DNA of 43,502 bases from Lysobacterales bacterium (GTDB taxonomy: Bacteria > Pseudomonadota > Gammaproteobacteria > Xanthomonadales > Marinicellaceae): NCBI GenBank assembly GCA_020442635.1, contig JAGRJR010000019.1, positions 1-43,502 of the forward strand, in the 5' to 3' direction. Positions 26,495 through 36,169 of this stretch are shown here, in pieces. Numbering within the stretch: position 1 is the stretch's first letter; every line of letters starts with the position of its first letter. Below the pieces are notes generated by a model. The model did no database searches. It saw only the letters and a list, made by a program, of their open reading frames with translations, and was not told where the DNA came from. Both the position numbers and the translations under genes were made by a program.

Positions 26495-27342
26495 AACCCA
26501 AAATCACCATCAAAGATAAAAATGTAATGACCCTGACTTTGGCATTGCTCACTTTGTCTTTGATTATTTTAGGCGTTTCTTTCAGCCATCAAAAAAACAA
26601 ACCAGAAGTCATTCATAGCATGGACATTATCTTGTCCAAAAAATCCAATCCACAGACACCCGAAGATGCCGAATACCTCGCCCAAAATAATCAAATGGGC
26701 GGCGGCACCCTTGATAAAAAAGCCAGACCAACCGATCCTTTCAGCGCTACTTCGCCAGTGGCTGAGGGCCTGTCATCACAGGAAAGTCACAAACGAGTCA
26801 AGCAGCAACAAAAGCAACAGGAAACACAGATCATCACGACTCAACAATCACAACAATTGGTCAGAGTCAACCAGCCCAACAAGGACAAGAAAAACCAAAG
26901 CGCCGATGACCAAGAACAGGCCAAAGAGCAAAAACTGGCACAAATTAAGGATGAACTCGCCAAAAAAATTGAAAACTATGCTAAAAAGCCACGCAGCAAA
27001 TATGTTTCCAGTGCCACCAAAGCCTATGAATTTGCACCATACATTAACAATTGGGTTAAAAAAATTGAGCGCACCGGAGACCTGAACTAGCCAGAACAAG
27101 CCAAAAACAAATCATTCATCGGCAATGTGATGCTTACTGTTGGCATCAAACGGGATGGCACCATTCATGAAATCAAAATCATCAAACCTTCCGACTATAA
27201 ATTCCTGGATGAGGCAGCCAAACACATTGTAAAATTGGCACAGCCCTTTGATCCACTGCCTGAAACCAAGGATCGGGTAGACATTCTTTACATCACCCGC
27301 ACCTGGCAATTTTTACCAGGTCACTTACTCAGACAAAAATAA
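26491..27342 (+). pseudogene. tonB: TonB-family protein (TonB3-like) interrupted by an in-frame TAG codon
   Basis: The frame reads 199 codons, hits TAG at 27088-27090, then continues in the same frame for 83 codons to TAA. The first part has an N-terminal membrane anchor (about residues 13-32), a glutamine- and lysine-rich periplasmic stretch (about 105-165) and the beginning of the TonB C-terminal domain (Y-I-N-N-W-V-K-K-I-E-R-T-G-D-L-N). The second part completes that domain (V-M-L-T-V-G-I-K-R-D-G-T-I, then L-D-E-A-A-K-H-I-V and F-D-P-L-P). TonB proteins usually have tyrosine-proline right after the asparagine, so a tyrosine codon (TAT or TAC) most likely became TAG by one base change. The Pseudomonas homologue at this locus, TonB3, is needed for twitching. 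Without read-through the product lacks most of its receptor-binding domain. A GTG/ATG restart at 27127/27130 is possible, but that piece would lack the anchor. A sequencing error cannot be excluded. Confidence 0.85.
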
Positions 27343-27890
27343 TGAATTTGACCAACCAATTGTTGATAGCCAATCCAGACATGCCCGATGAACGGTTTGT
27401 CAAAGCTGTGATTTTGATTTGCGAGCACAATGAAAATGGTGCGCTGGGCATCGATATCAATCACCCCAGTGATGTCACCATCAATGAAATTTTTCAAAGC
27501 CTGGAAATCAGCGCACTTGCGATTGGAGATCAACACAAGGTGTATGAAGGTGGTCCAGTCAACACTCAATGTGGATTTATCTTGCATCAACACCATGATG
27601 TTTTTGACAGTTCGATTCGGATTTCGAAAGAAATATCATTGACTACTTCAAAGGACATCATTCAAGCCATCGCTGATAACCAGCTTAACAGCCGTTGGTT
27701 ATTGGCATTGGGCTGCGCCACCTGGCATGAAGGTCAGCTTGAGCAAGAAATGGCTGACAACGCCTGGTTAACCTGCCCAGCTGATGATGCCCTGGTTTTT
27801 ACGGCCACTGGTGAAGACAAATGGACACAGGCATTAAACATCATTGGCATCAAGCCACACCAACTCAGCGGTGATCTTGGCCATGCCTGA
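27342..27890 (+). CDS. algH: AlgH/YqgE family protein
   Basis: 182 residues of the UPF0301 family, of uncertain biochemical role. It begins with L-T-N-Q-L-L-I-A-N-P-D-M-P-D-E-R-F and continues V-I-L-I-C-E-H-N-E-N-G-A-L-G-I and the Y-E-G-G-P-V motif near 67-72. Later segments (G-C-A-T-W-x-x-G-Q-L-E-x-E) are also family-typical. Its ATG shares one base with the TAA of the tonB frame (TAATG), so its translation may depend on ribosomes reaching that stop. The amber codon in tonB could therefore have a polar effect. It overlaps ruvX by 8 nt. Confidence 0.93.
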   Translation: MNLTNQLLIANPDMPDERFVKAVILICEHNENGALGIDINHPSDVTINEIFQSLEISALAIGDQHKVYEGGPVNTQCGFILHQHHDVFDSSIRISKEISLTTSKDIIQAIADNQLNSRWLLALGCATWHEGQLEQEMADNAWLTCPADDALVFTATGEDKWTQALNIIGIKPHQLSGDLGHA

Positions 27891-28299
27891 ATATGTGCTG
27901 GGCATTGACTATGGCAGCAGACGAATAGGTATTGCCATCGCGCAAACCTTAACACGGCAAGCCAGCCCTTTGAAAGTTTTATTAAACAATCAACAGTTTT
28001 GGCACGAACTTGAAAACATCATTAACGAATGGCAGGTTAAACAACTGATACTTGGTTTGCCAATGGATATGGATGGTGAAGAACAAGAAATAACCCGCCA
28101 GGTGAAGAACTTTGGCAATAAACTCAAACAGCAATTTTCGTTACCGATTAATTATGTCGATGAACGCCTGAGCTCCTTTGCTGCAGAAAGACAATTCCAA
28201 CAACAAAGAGCTGCTGGTTCTAGTAAAGCCAAAGACAAACGCAACATTGACGCCATAGCTGCACAAATTATCTTGCAGTCATGGCTTGACTATCACTGA
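27883..28299 (+). CDS. ruvX: Holliday junction resolvase RuvX (YqgF)
   Basis: 138 residues of the RNase H-like YqgF fold, implicated in pre-16S rRNA end processing and junction resolution. The N-terminal V-L-G-I-D-Y-G-S-R-R-I-G-I-A holds the first catalytic aspartate. L-I-L-G-L-P-M-D-M-D-G and V-D-E-R-L-S-S near 97-103 follow, and K-R-N-I-D-A-I-A-A near the end holds the last acidic residue. The ATG at 27883 is chosen over a longer frame because the family starts just before the first strand. It starts within the end of algH. Confidence 0.94.
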   Translation: MPEYVLGIDYGSRRIGIAIAQTLTRQASPLKVLLNNQQFWHELENIINEWQVKQLILGLPMDMDGEEQEITRQVKNFGNKLKQQFSLPINYVDERLSSFAAERQFQQQRAAGSSKAKDKRNIDAIAAQIILQSWLDYH

Positions 28300-28310
28300 T
28301 TAAATATCTT

Positions 28311-29207
28311 ATGAAACACCTAATCGACATCAAAGCATTATCTGCCGAAAAAATCACCGCTTTGTTTGCTCAAGCACAACAATTCAACCAAACCCCAATC
28401 AAAGAAACCCGCAAACTTCATCAGGGGCGTTCCGCGATTGCATTGTTTTTTGAAAATTCAACCCGCACCCTAACCTCATTCCAGCTTGCTTGTCAAAGGC
28501 TTGGGATTGACATCACTGCCTTAAATATTGAGCACTCATCAACCCAAAAAGGTGAAACTCTGTGTGACACCTTGTTAACCCTGAACGCGATGCAAACTGA
28601 TTTATTTATCGTCAGACATCAACAAAACAACATTCAACAAGAGATGTCATCCTGGCTTAACAATGAAACCAGTATCATCAATGCCGGTGACGGCACCAAT
28701 CAACACCCCACACAAGGTCTGCTGGACCTTTACACCATCTGGCAATACAAACAAGATTTTAGTACATTAAAAGTTGCCATCATTGGTGACATCAAACATT
28801 CACGTGTTGCCAATTCGTTGATGGATGGTTTGAACACCATGAATGTGGGTGAGATCAGTCTGTTTGCTCCCGACGAATTGATTCCATCAAAAACTAAACA
28901 TCTTAAGGCCAGCGACATGAACACTTGTGTCAAGGATGCTGATGTGGTGGTGATGTTGAGAATCCAAAAAGAACGCCTACCTGAAGACTTGAATGTGGAT
29001 TTCGCGCAATGGCATGAACATTATGGCCTTACCAACGAACGCTTGAAGCTGGCCAAACCAGAAGCCATAGTTATGCACCCCGGACCTATGAACCGGGGCA
29101 TTGAAATTTCAGATGAGGTGGCCGATGGATCGCAATCAGTCATTTGGCAACAAGTCAGAAACGGTGTCTTGATGCGGCAGGCTTTGATCCACAAAATACT
29201 CAGTTAG
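28311..29207 (+). CDS. pyrB: Aspartate carbamoyltransferase catalytic chain
   Basis: 298 residues. It joins carbamoyl phosphate and aspartate in the second step of pyrimidine synthesis. The carbamoyl-phosphate site F-F-E-N-S-T-R-T-L-T-S-F is at about 47-58; D-G-T-N-Q-H-P-T-Q-G-L-L-D near 127-139, G-D-I-K-H-S-R-V near 159-166 and H-P-G-P-M-N-R-G near 258-265 are also conserved. The pyrR and pyrC-like genes that flank it in Pseudomonas are absent here. It starts 11 nt after ruvX. Its stop shares TTAG with the convergent MAPEG gene. Confidence 0.96.
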   Translation: MKHLIDIKALSAEKITALFAQAQQFNQTPIKETRKLHQGRSAIALFFENSTRTLTSFQLACQRLGIDITALNIEHSSTQKGETLCDTLLTLNAMQTDLFIVRHQQNNIQQEMSSWLNNETSIINAGDGTNQHPTQGLLDLYTIWQYKQDFSTLKVAIIGDIKHSRVANSLMDGLNTMNVGEISLFAPDELIPSKTKHLKASDMNTCVKDADVVVMLRIQKERLPEDLNVDFAQWHEHYGLTNERLKLAKPEAIVMHPGPMNRGIEISDEVADGSQSVIWQQVRNGVLMRQALIHKILS

Positions 29208-29638
29208 AACCGCAACCACCCGGTTTCCATGGCATTTGAGAACAAAATAAACCACATGGATAATAGTAACAGGCATGAAATCAGGAACACGCTGAACCGA
29301 TGTAACACATTATTGTAGCCAATGTGGATAAAAGCGTGAACATAACGCAACCCCACATATGCCCAGGCCATGTATAACAAAATCTGTGATTCAATACCCG
29401 TCAATAAAGTCATCAAAGTCCAAACATAAAACAATAGCGGTACTTCCAACTGGTTGTGAAATGACCTGCCCAGCTTTTGAATCAACACTGGCCATTGATC
29501 CTGACCAGTCATCAGTACATAATCTTTCGGGTTTACCGTTCGCTTGCCGACACTGCGATAACGCAAAAAACCACTGGCAAATAAAATTCCAAAAGTGAGT
29601 AACACTTGTAAAAACATCGGTATTAATAACTGGTTCAT
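29204..29638 (-). CDS. MAPEG-family membrane protein
   Basis: 144 residues from an ATG with GGAG five bases upstream; a GTG two codons earlier is an alternative. There are four membrane helices. The MAPEG pattern is seen as F-H-N-Q-L-E-V-P-L-L-F-Y near the second helix and L-R-Y-V-H-A-F-I-H-I-G-Y-N near the third. MAPEG members in eukaryotes are glutathione-dependent transferases or isomerases; bacterial substrates are mostly unknown. It is the last gene of the minus-strand HD-GYP/kinase operon and is convergent with pyrB. Confidence 0.82.
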   Translation of the reverse strand: MNQLLIPMFLQVLLTFGILFASGFLRYRSVGKRTVNPKDYVLMTGQDQWPVLIQKLGRSFHNQLEVPLLFYVWTLMTLLTGIESQILLYMAWAYVGLRYVHAFIHIGYNNVLHRFSVFLISCLLLLSMWFILFSNAMETGWLRF

Positions 29639-29640
29639 AT

Positions 29641-30252
29641 TCACTCCACTTGTAATTTATTCAATTGTTTATCGTGCAATCCGCACAGGAATAGCAAAGC
29701 CATAATACTGCCTATCAGAGCCAAAAACATATCTGACTGGGTGTCCCAAACATAACCTTGAGCACCGAGAAATGAATCAGCTGCTTCATCACTGAGTAAT
29801 GCCACCCACCATTCAATCAATTCATAAAAAGCTGATAAGGCCAAACAAAAACAAACGATGAAAAAGCGTCGCCAACCAACAGATTGTACCACGACATGTC
29901 TGATGATGACCTCACGGCAAATCATCGCGGGAACAAAGCCCTGCGCAAAATGACCCAACTTGTCGTAATTGTTGCGATCAGGCCAAATAAATGACAAAAA
30001 ATTATCGAAATACGGGACTTCCGCATACGTGTAATGTCCACCAATCATTAAAATCACGCAGTGAATCAATATCAGCACATACAATAAGCCAGTCATCGGC
30101 CATGACTTTCTAAAATAAATGAGCAACATAGCGCCTATAACAGCTGGCAACACTTCCAAAAACCACGTGTAACCATCGTGTGGATTAATAGCAGAAATAA
30201 CAAAAACAGCCAAAAATATAAAAAACCACAGCCAAAAATTTCTGTTATACAT
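29641..30252 (-). CDS. DUF2238 (YjdF-like) inner-membrane protein
   Basis: 203 residues with about six hydrophobic helices. The family signature is clear: H-Y-T-Y-A-E-V-P near 72-79, [14 protein letters not shown] near 94-107, A-F-Y-E-L-I-E-W near 138-145, and [11 protein letters not shown] near 162-172. The conserved charged residues inside helices suggest transport or enzymatic activity, but no function is established. GGAG lies seven bases before the ATG. It overlaps the kinase stop by 8 nt, so it is probably translated with it. Confidence 0.85.
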   Translation of the reverse strand: MYNRNFWLWFFIFLAVFVISAINPHDGYTWFLEVLPAVIGAMLLIYFRKSWPMTGLLYVLILIHCVILMIGGHYTYAEVPYFDNFLSFIWPDRNNYDKLGHFAQGFVPAMICREVIIRHVVVQSVGWRRFFIVCFCLALSAFYELIEWWVALLSDEAADSFLGAQGYVWDTQSDMFLALIGSIMALLFLCGLHDKQLNKLQVE

Positions 30253-33200
30253 GTGTTTCTCCAGTTCCTATTTGATATACATATTTTTTCAAACCATCAA
30301 ACTCTTTCAGTGCAGCCTGAATGCCAACCACATTAAACGATGTGACATGACCATCAAGTTTGGAAGCATATTCAGTTACTGCCCGTACTTCTAGGTATTC
30401 TTTTGATTTTACCAGCAACCTGACCAAAGAGCTGACATCATTCATGCTTTTGGTTAACATAGCCATCTCCCACGCTTTAGAAACCGGACCATTCAGAAAA
30501 TTTAACAATGAATCAAGATCTTGCTGTTGATGCGCAGCCATTTTTTCCACAACATATTGTTCTGGTTCAACTTTTTTCCTGATTTCATATTTAATGTATT
30601 TGCCTACTGTTTCAAACAACCGTTTTTTAATCACAGGTTTGGGCAAAAAACCATCGAAATGACCTTTTTCTATGCGTTGATGGTCCTCTTTTAACACCGA
30701 AGCAGTCAAAGCCACAATGGGTAATTGTGATTGATCAGCTTTTATTAATTTCGCTGATTCATAACCATCCATTATTGGCATTCTGATGTCCATTAGTATC
30801 AAATCAATTTTGTGTTTTTTGACACTATTTACGGCATCAAGGCCATTTTCCGCATGAATGGTTGTTATCTGAGTATTGGCAAAATGTTCAGCGATTAAGG
30901 CCCGATTGTGGTAATTGTCATCAACAACCAGCAAAACTGCTTTTATAAAATCATATTCATCCGGTTGTATGTTCGGAGCTGACGAAACCAGTATTTGTTT
31001 TTTTCTGTCTGCCAGAGGTATGTTTGGCAATTCAATGATAAAACAAGCGCCTTTACCTGGCTCGCTTTCAACCCAAATCTTACCACCCATTTGCTTAATC
31101 AAAGTTTTACAAATAGCTAAACCCAGACCTGTTCCAGAATATTTATTACTGTCTTGATTTTTTTGCTGTTCAAAAGCCTCAAAAATTTTGGCTTGTTGAT
31201 CTTTGGGAATACCAATGCCCTGATCTTCTACTTCAATCCTTAAACCCGTATGTGAGCTGGTTAAATCATAAACTTTTACCCGTAGAAAAATCTTACACAA
31301 CTCACTGAATTTAATCGCATTACTCAACAAATTAAACAGCACCTGGCGCAAGTGATTGATATCAAGTTTTAAACCTGCAGGTAATTCTTGGTCCAGATCC
31401 AAAATCATTTGCAAACCTTTTTTTTGCATGTTGATGGAAAAGATTTGACCAATGTCTTCAAAATATTCAACCGGACTGAAACTAACTGGATGTGGTTCGT
31501 ATTTACCCGCTTCGATTTTGGAAAAATCCAGTATGTCATTAATCAACATTAATAAGGTATCACCGGCCGATTTAATGGTTTTAACAAAAGTTTTTAAATG
31601 TGGCTCTTTAACTTGCTCCTCTAACAATTCGGTAAAACCAATGATGGCATTCATGGGTGTCCTGATTTCATGAGACATGTTTGCCAGAAAGGTAGATTTT
31701 GCCTGATTGGCTTCTTCGGCCTGCGCCCTGGCTGTTTTTAATCGGTTCTCCATGAGTTTTTGCTCAGTGAGATCACGCCAAACTGCATACAATGCTTTTT
31801 GTCCACTGTAATTGATGCGAGTGAAAACCATATCAGCCCAAAATTTAGTGCCATCTTTTTTTTGAGCCAAACATTCGAATCTGACACTTTTATTGTGCTT
31901 TGATTCTTCAAGTTTGGCGTCCAGGTATTGTATGGAGTCTTCACCATTGGCTTGTTTCAAAGGCAGAAAATCTCCAATTTTTGAAGACTTAAGCGCATCT
32001 TCATCCCTTAAACCAAACATTTTGAGTGCTGTAAGGTTACTGGCCACAAATTGTCCCTTTTGAAAAATCAAATTGGCATCACCTGATTTTTCAAACATGA
32101 TTTCAAAATTTTCTTTTTCAGCAGCCAGTGCTTCTTCTATGGCCAATCTTTGTTGCATGGCTTTAACCACACTGCGATTCCATAGCACAATCAACAACAA
32201 TATCAGCAACAATACTGATGCAATAGCAATGGTCAAACGATAGTCCTTATGCTCAATCACATCTATCTTCAACCATTCGTCCATTAGTTTGGCATAATCC
32301 TCTTTGCCCATCTGTTCAATGGTTTTCTGCATAACAGTAATGAGATGGGGTTGTTTTTTGGACACATAAAAAGCATATTGTTTTTGGTAATTGGTTTTGC
32401 CTACTATTTTCAAATGCCCCAAACTTCGGTGTGTCAGTTCGTAACTGGCTTGTGCAAAAGGCAACAACAATGCATCTACCATTTCATTATTCATGAGGTT
32501 CAAGGCTTCAGTTAAATCTTTAACCTCTTGCAGCTTAACATCAGGAAATTCTTTTTTAATCTGTAGGATATACTGTTCACCTTCAATGACACCAATCCGA
32601 AGATCGCTGATTTGTTTCAGGTCTTTAACAAATTTGGCCGATGCAGGCATGAGAATCACAACATCTGAGGAAATATGTGAAGGTAATTGCTGAAACAATT
32701 CAGCTTTTTCTATGTCGTTTGTATGACTGAATGTCAAATCGACACGATCACCAGATTTATTTTCCTTTATCACAAAACTGATACCCAGTAGCTGTTGCAT
32801 ACCCTCAATAAAATCTGAATTGATACCAACAAAATTTGTGTTTTCATCGATGCTTTCAAAAGGCATCCCTTCTTCACCAGGCATATAAATCAGATTCTGT
32901 TTGTTATTGAGAAACTGCCTTTCACTCGGACTGAAGTTAATTATTCTAAAATCATTGCCTACCCATTGATCGGTGATACGTTTATGCTCAGCGTCATCAA
33001 TCAATGCCATTGATTTTTGTAAAATAGAGAACAATTCAGGGTAATCTTTGTCAACGGCAAAACTCACCGAAGTTTGAAAATTATTGAGTTGCAATACCAC
33101 CTTGAGGTTGGTCAACAAGGATTGCTTGATAACATAATCAGCCACAGCCAAATTACCAATATAGGCATAAGCCTGACCATAAGACACTGCTTCGACGGCT

Positions 33201-34438
33201 TCTTTGTTGGAACTTGTCAGAAATAAATTGATGTCAGGATATTGAGTTGCCAGCCATTCGTGCAGGTATGAGACTTCATTCAAAGCCACCGATTTACCCG
33301 ACAAATCGCCTATGTCGCTGATAGCAGGTTCTTCACTGCGAACATAAACAGCAGTAGGAACCGTTAAATAGGGTGTTGTGAAGTTAAGATAGACACTGCG
33401 TTCTTCAGTTTCAACTGCACAACTAAAACCGTGTATTTGATTTTCTTGCAGGTTTACCATAACATTTTTCCAGGTATCGGCATGAACCTCAATTTCGAGA
33501 CCGGAATATTGTTCTATTAATTTAACGTATTCGGCCGCAATTCCTTGATGCCTGCCTTGCTCGTCGGCAAATTCGAAAGGAGCCCATTGCCTGTCAGCAC
33601 CTAATATCACCTTTGGATGGGCTATAATCCATGCCTGCTCTGATTCGGTTAAATCAACTCGCTTACCAATGCTTGTTTGCTGTTGTAGCCAGTCCGCCAT
33701 GATTTGAGCACGTTCAGTTGGCGTAAGAGATAGCAAAACTTTCTCAATAATGCCTAACAAAGTCAATGCATGATCTGGCACTGCCATAAACAATTGGTTA
33801 CTGACACCATCACCAGCAGGCTTTAAAGGCACAATGTTATGGATGTTGTTGGCAGTCAATATCCGATCAATGCGTGCATGAGCTCCCAAAACAACATCTG
33901 CCTGCCCAGCCAGAACCAGCGCAATACTTTCACTCATGGACTGGGTATTGATGACCTTGACCCCTGGGTAGTTCTTTGAAAGAAAGTTTTTTCGTGCGAA
34001 CCCGCCTGGTGTGGCCACTGTCAACCCTTCTAAATTGGCAGAAACATCCTTGTTTTTTTCTTGATTGATGTAAAAATAGTCAAAAATGACTTCATAGGGC
34101 TGACTGAAATTTAGGTCTTGGGAAGTGCTGTCACCACCCGCTACAGCAGGCATCAAATCAATTTTCCCGGTAAAAGCCTTGTTTAAACTGGGATACCATT
34201 CATCAACGTCAACCTTGAATTGCAAACCTGTTTTTGCAGTAATGATTCGTAAATAACTCTGCACAATGCCGGCATTTTGACCATCAAAATTTACATAGTC
34301 AAAAGGCACCCAATCCTCGGCGCCCGCAGTCCGAATAACTGGATTGGCCTGAATCCAAGCCAGTTCTTCTGTAGTGAATTCAACCGCAGCAGTAGAAAAA
34401 GTAGCAAGAAAAAAAACCAGACAAAAGAGGCGTTTCAT
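30245..34438 (-). CDS. BvgS-like hybrid sensor kinase with three periplasmic solute-binding domains
   Basis: 1,397 residues from the ATG at 34438; a TTG five codons earlier is also open. A signal peptide ([11 protein letters not shown] to about A17) precedes three tandem SBP_bac_3-type domains. The first two start with the repeated pattern W-I-x-A-x-P-V/K (about 25-250 and 265-490); the third is diverged (about 495-730). One membrane span (about 738-758) leads to a PAS domain (about 785-895), a HisKA box S-H-E-I-R-T-P with His923, a HATPase (N box near 1040, G-T-G-L-G-L-A-I) and a receiver with D-I-R-M-P and Asp1217. The C-terminal 130 residues lack a usable Hpt histidine, so an external Hpt or direct transfer is needed. 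Such kinases sense small ligands such as amino acids. The adjacent HD-GYP regulator is the likely partner. Confidence 0.92.
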   Translation of the reverse strand: MKRLFCLVFFLATFSTAAVEFTTEELAWIQANPVIRTAGAEDWVPFDYVNFDGQNAGIVQSYLRIITAKTGLQFKVDVDEWYPSLNKAFTGKIDLMPAVAGGDSTSQDLNFSQPYEVIFDYFYINQEKNKDVSANLEGLTVATPGGFARKNFLSKNYPGVKVINTQSMSESIALVLAGQADVVLGAHARIDRILTANNIHNIVPLKPAGDGVSNQLFMAVPDHALTLLGIIEKVLLSLTPTERAQIMADWLQQQTSIGKRVDLTESEQAWIIAHPKVILGADRQWAPFEFADEQGRHQGIAAEYVKLIEQYSGLEIEVHADTWKNVMVNLQENQIHGFSCAVETEERSVYLNFTTPYLTVPTAVYVRSEEPAISDIGDLSGKSVALNEVSYLHEWLATQYPDINLFLTSSNKEAVEAVSYGQAYAYIGNLAVADYVIKQSLLTNLKVVLQLNNFQTSVSFAVDKDYPELFSILQKSMALIDDAEHKRITDQWVGNDFRIINFSPSERQFLNNKQNLIYMPGEEGMPFESIDENTNFVGINSDFIEGMQQLLGISFVIKENKSGDRVDLTFSHTNDIEKAELFQQLPSHISSDVVILMPASAKFVKDLKQISDLRIGVIEGEQYILQIKKEFPDVKLQEVKDLTEALNLMNNEMVDALLLPFAQASYELTHRSLGHLKIVGKTNYQKQYAFYVSKKQPHLITVMQKTIEQMGKEDYAKLMDEWLKIDVIEHKDYRLTIAIASVLLLILLLIVLWNRSVVKAMQQRLAIEEALAAEKENFEIMFEKSGDANLIFQKGQFVASNLTALKMFGLRDEDALKSSKIGDFLPLKQANGEDSIQYLDAKLEESKHNKSVRFECLAQKKDGTKFWADMVFTRINYSGQKALYAVWRDLTEQKLMENRLKTARAQAEEANQAKSTFLANMSHEIRTPMNAIIGFTELLEEQVKEPHLKTFVKTIKSAGDTLLMLINDILDFSKIEAGKYEPHPVSFSPVEYFEDIGQIFSINMQKKGLQMILDLDQELPAGLKLDINHLRQVLFNLLSNAIKFSELCKIFLRVKVYDLTSSHTGLRIEVEDQGIGIPKDQQAKIFEAFEQQKNQDSNKYSGTGLGLAICKTLIKQMGGKIWVESEPGKGACFIIELPNIPLADRKKQILVSSAPNIQPDEYDFIKAVLLVVDDNYHNRALIAEHFANTQITTIHAENGLDAVNSVKKHKIDLILMDIRMPIMDGYESAKLIKADQSQLPIVALTASVLKEDHQRIEKGHFDGFLPKPVIKKRLFETVGKYIKYEIRKKVEPEQYVVEKMAAHQQQDLDSLLNFLNGPVSKAWEMAMLTKSMNDVSSLVRLLVKSKEYLEVRAVTEYASKLDGHVTSFNVVGIQAALKEFDGLKKYVYQIGTGETHV

Positions 34439-34456
34439 CTCACAACTACTCAAAGA

Positions 34457-35506
34457 CTATTCCATCTGAGCAATGGCAATAAATTCATCCAGGTGTTTCT
34501 GGAAAATATCAATCAATTGGGGATCAAACTGCTTGCCTTTAAGGTTGACAATGTACTTTACTGAATCATCAACTGTCCAGGCTTCCTTGTATTTACGTTT
34601 ATGGGTTAATGCATCAAAAACATCAGCAATCGCCACGATTCGTCCGTAAATATGAATTTCATCACCTTTCAAACCTTGGGGATAACCACTTCCATCCCAG
34701 CATTCATGGTGGTGGTAAGCAATCATGGCTGCCGCTTTGATAAACTTTCTTTGTGATAACTTCAAAATGTTATAAGCGTTGGTGGTGTGTTTCTTCATTT
34801 CTTCACGCTCTGTTTCAGTCAGTTGGCTTGGTTTATGAAGAATGGAGTGTGGCAATGTTATTTTGCCAATGTCATGCATCGGCGAAGCATGGAAAATCAC
34901 ATGCTCATCTTCCGAATTGAGACTGGGGTGATAAAAAGCCAACAACCTGGAAATTTCTGCCACTCTACGTATGTGTTGTCCAGTTTCATCTGATGTGGCT
35001 TCCATTAATTCGGTTAACATGAAAATCATTTCCTTTTGATTGGCTTCAAGTTCCGACAAGATACGCAACTCTTTGTTTTTTAACTGTTTTTCCAACACAA
35101 TATTATGCTGTTGCAACACTTTTTTGGCGGCGTATAAATCCAGATGAGTTTTAACCCGCATAATCAGCTCATTGGAATGGAATGGTTTGGTGATGTAATC
35201 AACACCACCCACACTGAATCCCTTGGCAATTGAATCCACATCCACGCGCGCAGTTAAAAAGATGACAGGGATATCCTGTAATCTTGGATCGGACTTCATG
35301 AATTCGCACACTTCAAATCCATTAAAGTCTGGCATCATAACATCTAACAACACCAGGTCGAAACTGTTGTTCTTCAGCAACTCAATTGCTTCTGAACCAT
35401 TTAATGCGTACGAAAAATCATACCCTTGTTCTTTGAGGATATTCATTACCACCTGAATGTTATCAGGCACATCATCTACGATTAACAAATTATAATTCAG
35501 GTTCAC
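34457..35506 (-). CDS. HD-GYP response regulator (RpfG-like c-di-GMP phosphodiesterase)
   Basis: 349 residues. A receiver (1-120) has D11-D12 and Asp55 in L-L-D-V-M-M-P and the K-P-F lysine. A short coiled coil (about 130-155) follows, then an HD-GYP domain with M-H-D-I-G-K-I near 207-213, H-H-H-E-C-W-D-G-S-G-Y-P near 264-275 and L-K-G-D-E-I. All metal ligands and the GYP motif look intact, so hydrolysis of c-di-GMP is likely. The start is GTG. A 4-codon leader frame with a better ribosome site ends across it. It is first in a four-gene minus-strand operon with the BvgS-like kinase 18 nt downstream. Confidence 0.92.
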   Translation of the reverse strand: MNLNYNLLIVDDVPDNIQVVMNILKEQGYDFSYALNGSEAIELLKNNSFDLVLLDVMMPDFNGFEVCEFMKSDPRLQDIPVIFLTARVDVDSIAKGFSVGGVDYITKPFHSNELIMRVKTHLDLYAAKKVLQQHNIVLEKQLKNKELRILSELEANQKEMIFMLTELMEATSDETGQHIRRVAEISRLLAFYHPSLNSEDEHVIFHASPMHDIGKITLPHSILHKPSQLTETEREEMKKHTTNAYNILKLSQRKFIKAAAMIAYHHHECWDGSGYPQGLKGDEIHIYGRIVAIADVFDALTHKRKYKEAWTVDDSVKYIVNLKGKQFDPQLIDIFQKHLDEFIAIAQME

Positions 35507-35517
35507 AACAGCACCAT
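35503..35517 (-). promoter_or_regulatory. Four-codon leader frame overlapping the HD-GYP start codon
   Basis: On the minus strand ATG GTG CTG TTG TGA is preceded by GAGGA about nine bases upstream. Its TGA overlaps the GTG start of the HD-GYP gene (GTGA), which itself has no good ribosome site. Termination and re-initiation coupling is a plausible way to set expression. Confidence 0.35.
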
Positions 35518-35694
35518 TTTTTTATTCCTCTATAGATATTACCACAAAACCAAATCCCTTAAACAAGGATAATGTTTTATTTCTCAGACCTACTTGAATT
35601 CCTCTCCGCACGTTCCAATAAGGCTTGAAGAACATATCAACCCCAATTAATATCCACCTGCATCACTCAAAGTGCTGGTGCTAATTAGTTGTCC

Positions 35695-35723
35695 CTGGAA
35701 AAGTCCATCCTGGCCTTTTCCAG
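35695..35723. repeat. Hairpin 1 of the intergenic cluster
   Basis: A perfect 9-bp inverted repeat, CTGGAAAAG (35695-35703) and CTTTTCCAG (35715-35723), with an 11-nt loop containing CATCC. No T-tract follows on either strand, so it is not a simple terminator. Confidence 0.7.
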
Positions 35724-35783
35724 TATCGGTCAAAAAACACTTTACCGCAAAAGTGCGATTTTTCTGGTGTTCTTTGGCCTTAT

Positions 35784-35801
35784 TTGAGTCTTTCGGCTCA
35801 A
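35784..35801. repeat. Hairpin 2 of the intergenic cluster
   Basis: TTGAGTC (35784-35790) pairs with GGCTCAA (35795-35801), with one G-T wobble, around a TTTC tetraloop. Confidence 0.55.
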
Positions 35802-35802
35802 G

Positions 35803-35822
35803 GTAGCACATCCTTGTGCCAC
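35803..35822. repeat. Hairpin 3 of the intergenic cluster
   Basis: GTAGCACA (35803-35810) pairs with TGTGCCAC (35815-35822), with one mismatch, around the loop TCCT. It follows hairpin 2 directly. Confidence 0.55.
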
Positions 35823-35826
35823 ATCG

Positions 35827-35866
35827 TCGACCAGAAAATGGAGGATAGTCTCTATTTTCTGGTCGA
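35827..35866. repeat. Hairpin 4 of the intergenic cluster
   Basis: A perfect 13-bp inverted repeat, TCGACCAGAAAAT (35827-35839) and ATTTTCTGGTCGA (35854-35866), with a 14-nt loop carrying GGAT, the complement of the ATCC seen in other loops. It is the strongest stem in the group. Confidence 0.75.
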
Positions 35867-36169
35867 AAATTTGGGATATGCAAGTAATTCCTTTTGTTTA
35901 ACAATAAGTTATGCATTTTTCAGGTTCGACTAATTATTCAATCATACTGTTCAGATGTGTCAGGTTTCCCACTTTATATTACGTCATTAACTTGTTTCAA
36001 ATGAATAAACCCATTCAACAACGGACTAACGACCAAGTTATCAATACCATGAACATTGTTTTACTAGCTGATTATTTTGAGCTCTCAACTGATTCATATC
36101 AATCCGGTGTCCCAAATTTCACAAAGCTTGGTGCTTTCTGGTAATATCATCGCATTTAATTTATTAAAC

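Larger units (their letters stand above)
35518..36169. other. Gene-free region rich in hairpins
   Basis: About 650 bp without a supported gene. Frames at 35647-35916 (minus) and 35911-36144 (plus) encode nothing recognisable and cross the hairpins. The middle holds four consecutive inverted repeats (listed separately). The right part, 35870-36169, is AT-rich and presumably contains the promoter of the aminotransferase operon, though no convincing pair of hexamers was found. Confidence 0.6.

Noticed and set aside
35647..35916. An 89-codon minus-strand frame in the hairpin region
   Set aside because: It reads through four inverted repeats and its composition follows the DNA repeats, so it is likely non-coding.
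35911..36144. A 77-codon plus-strand frame before the aminotransferase
   Set aside because: No recognised features and no good ribosome site.
36077..36169. A 31-residue N-terminal extension of the aminotransferase from a TTG codon
   Set aside because: The extra residues do not resemble class IV enzymes and no ribosome site precedes the TTG.
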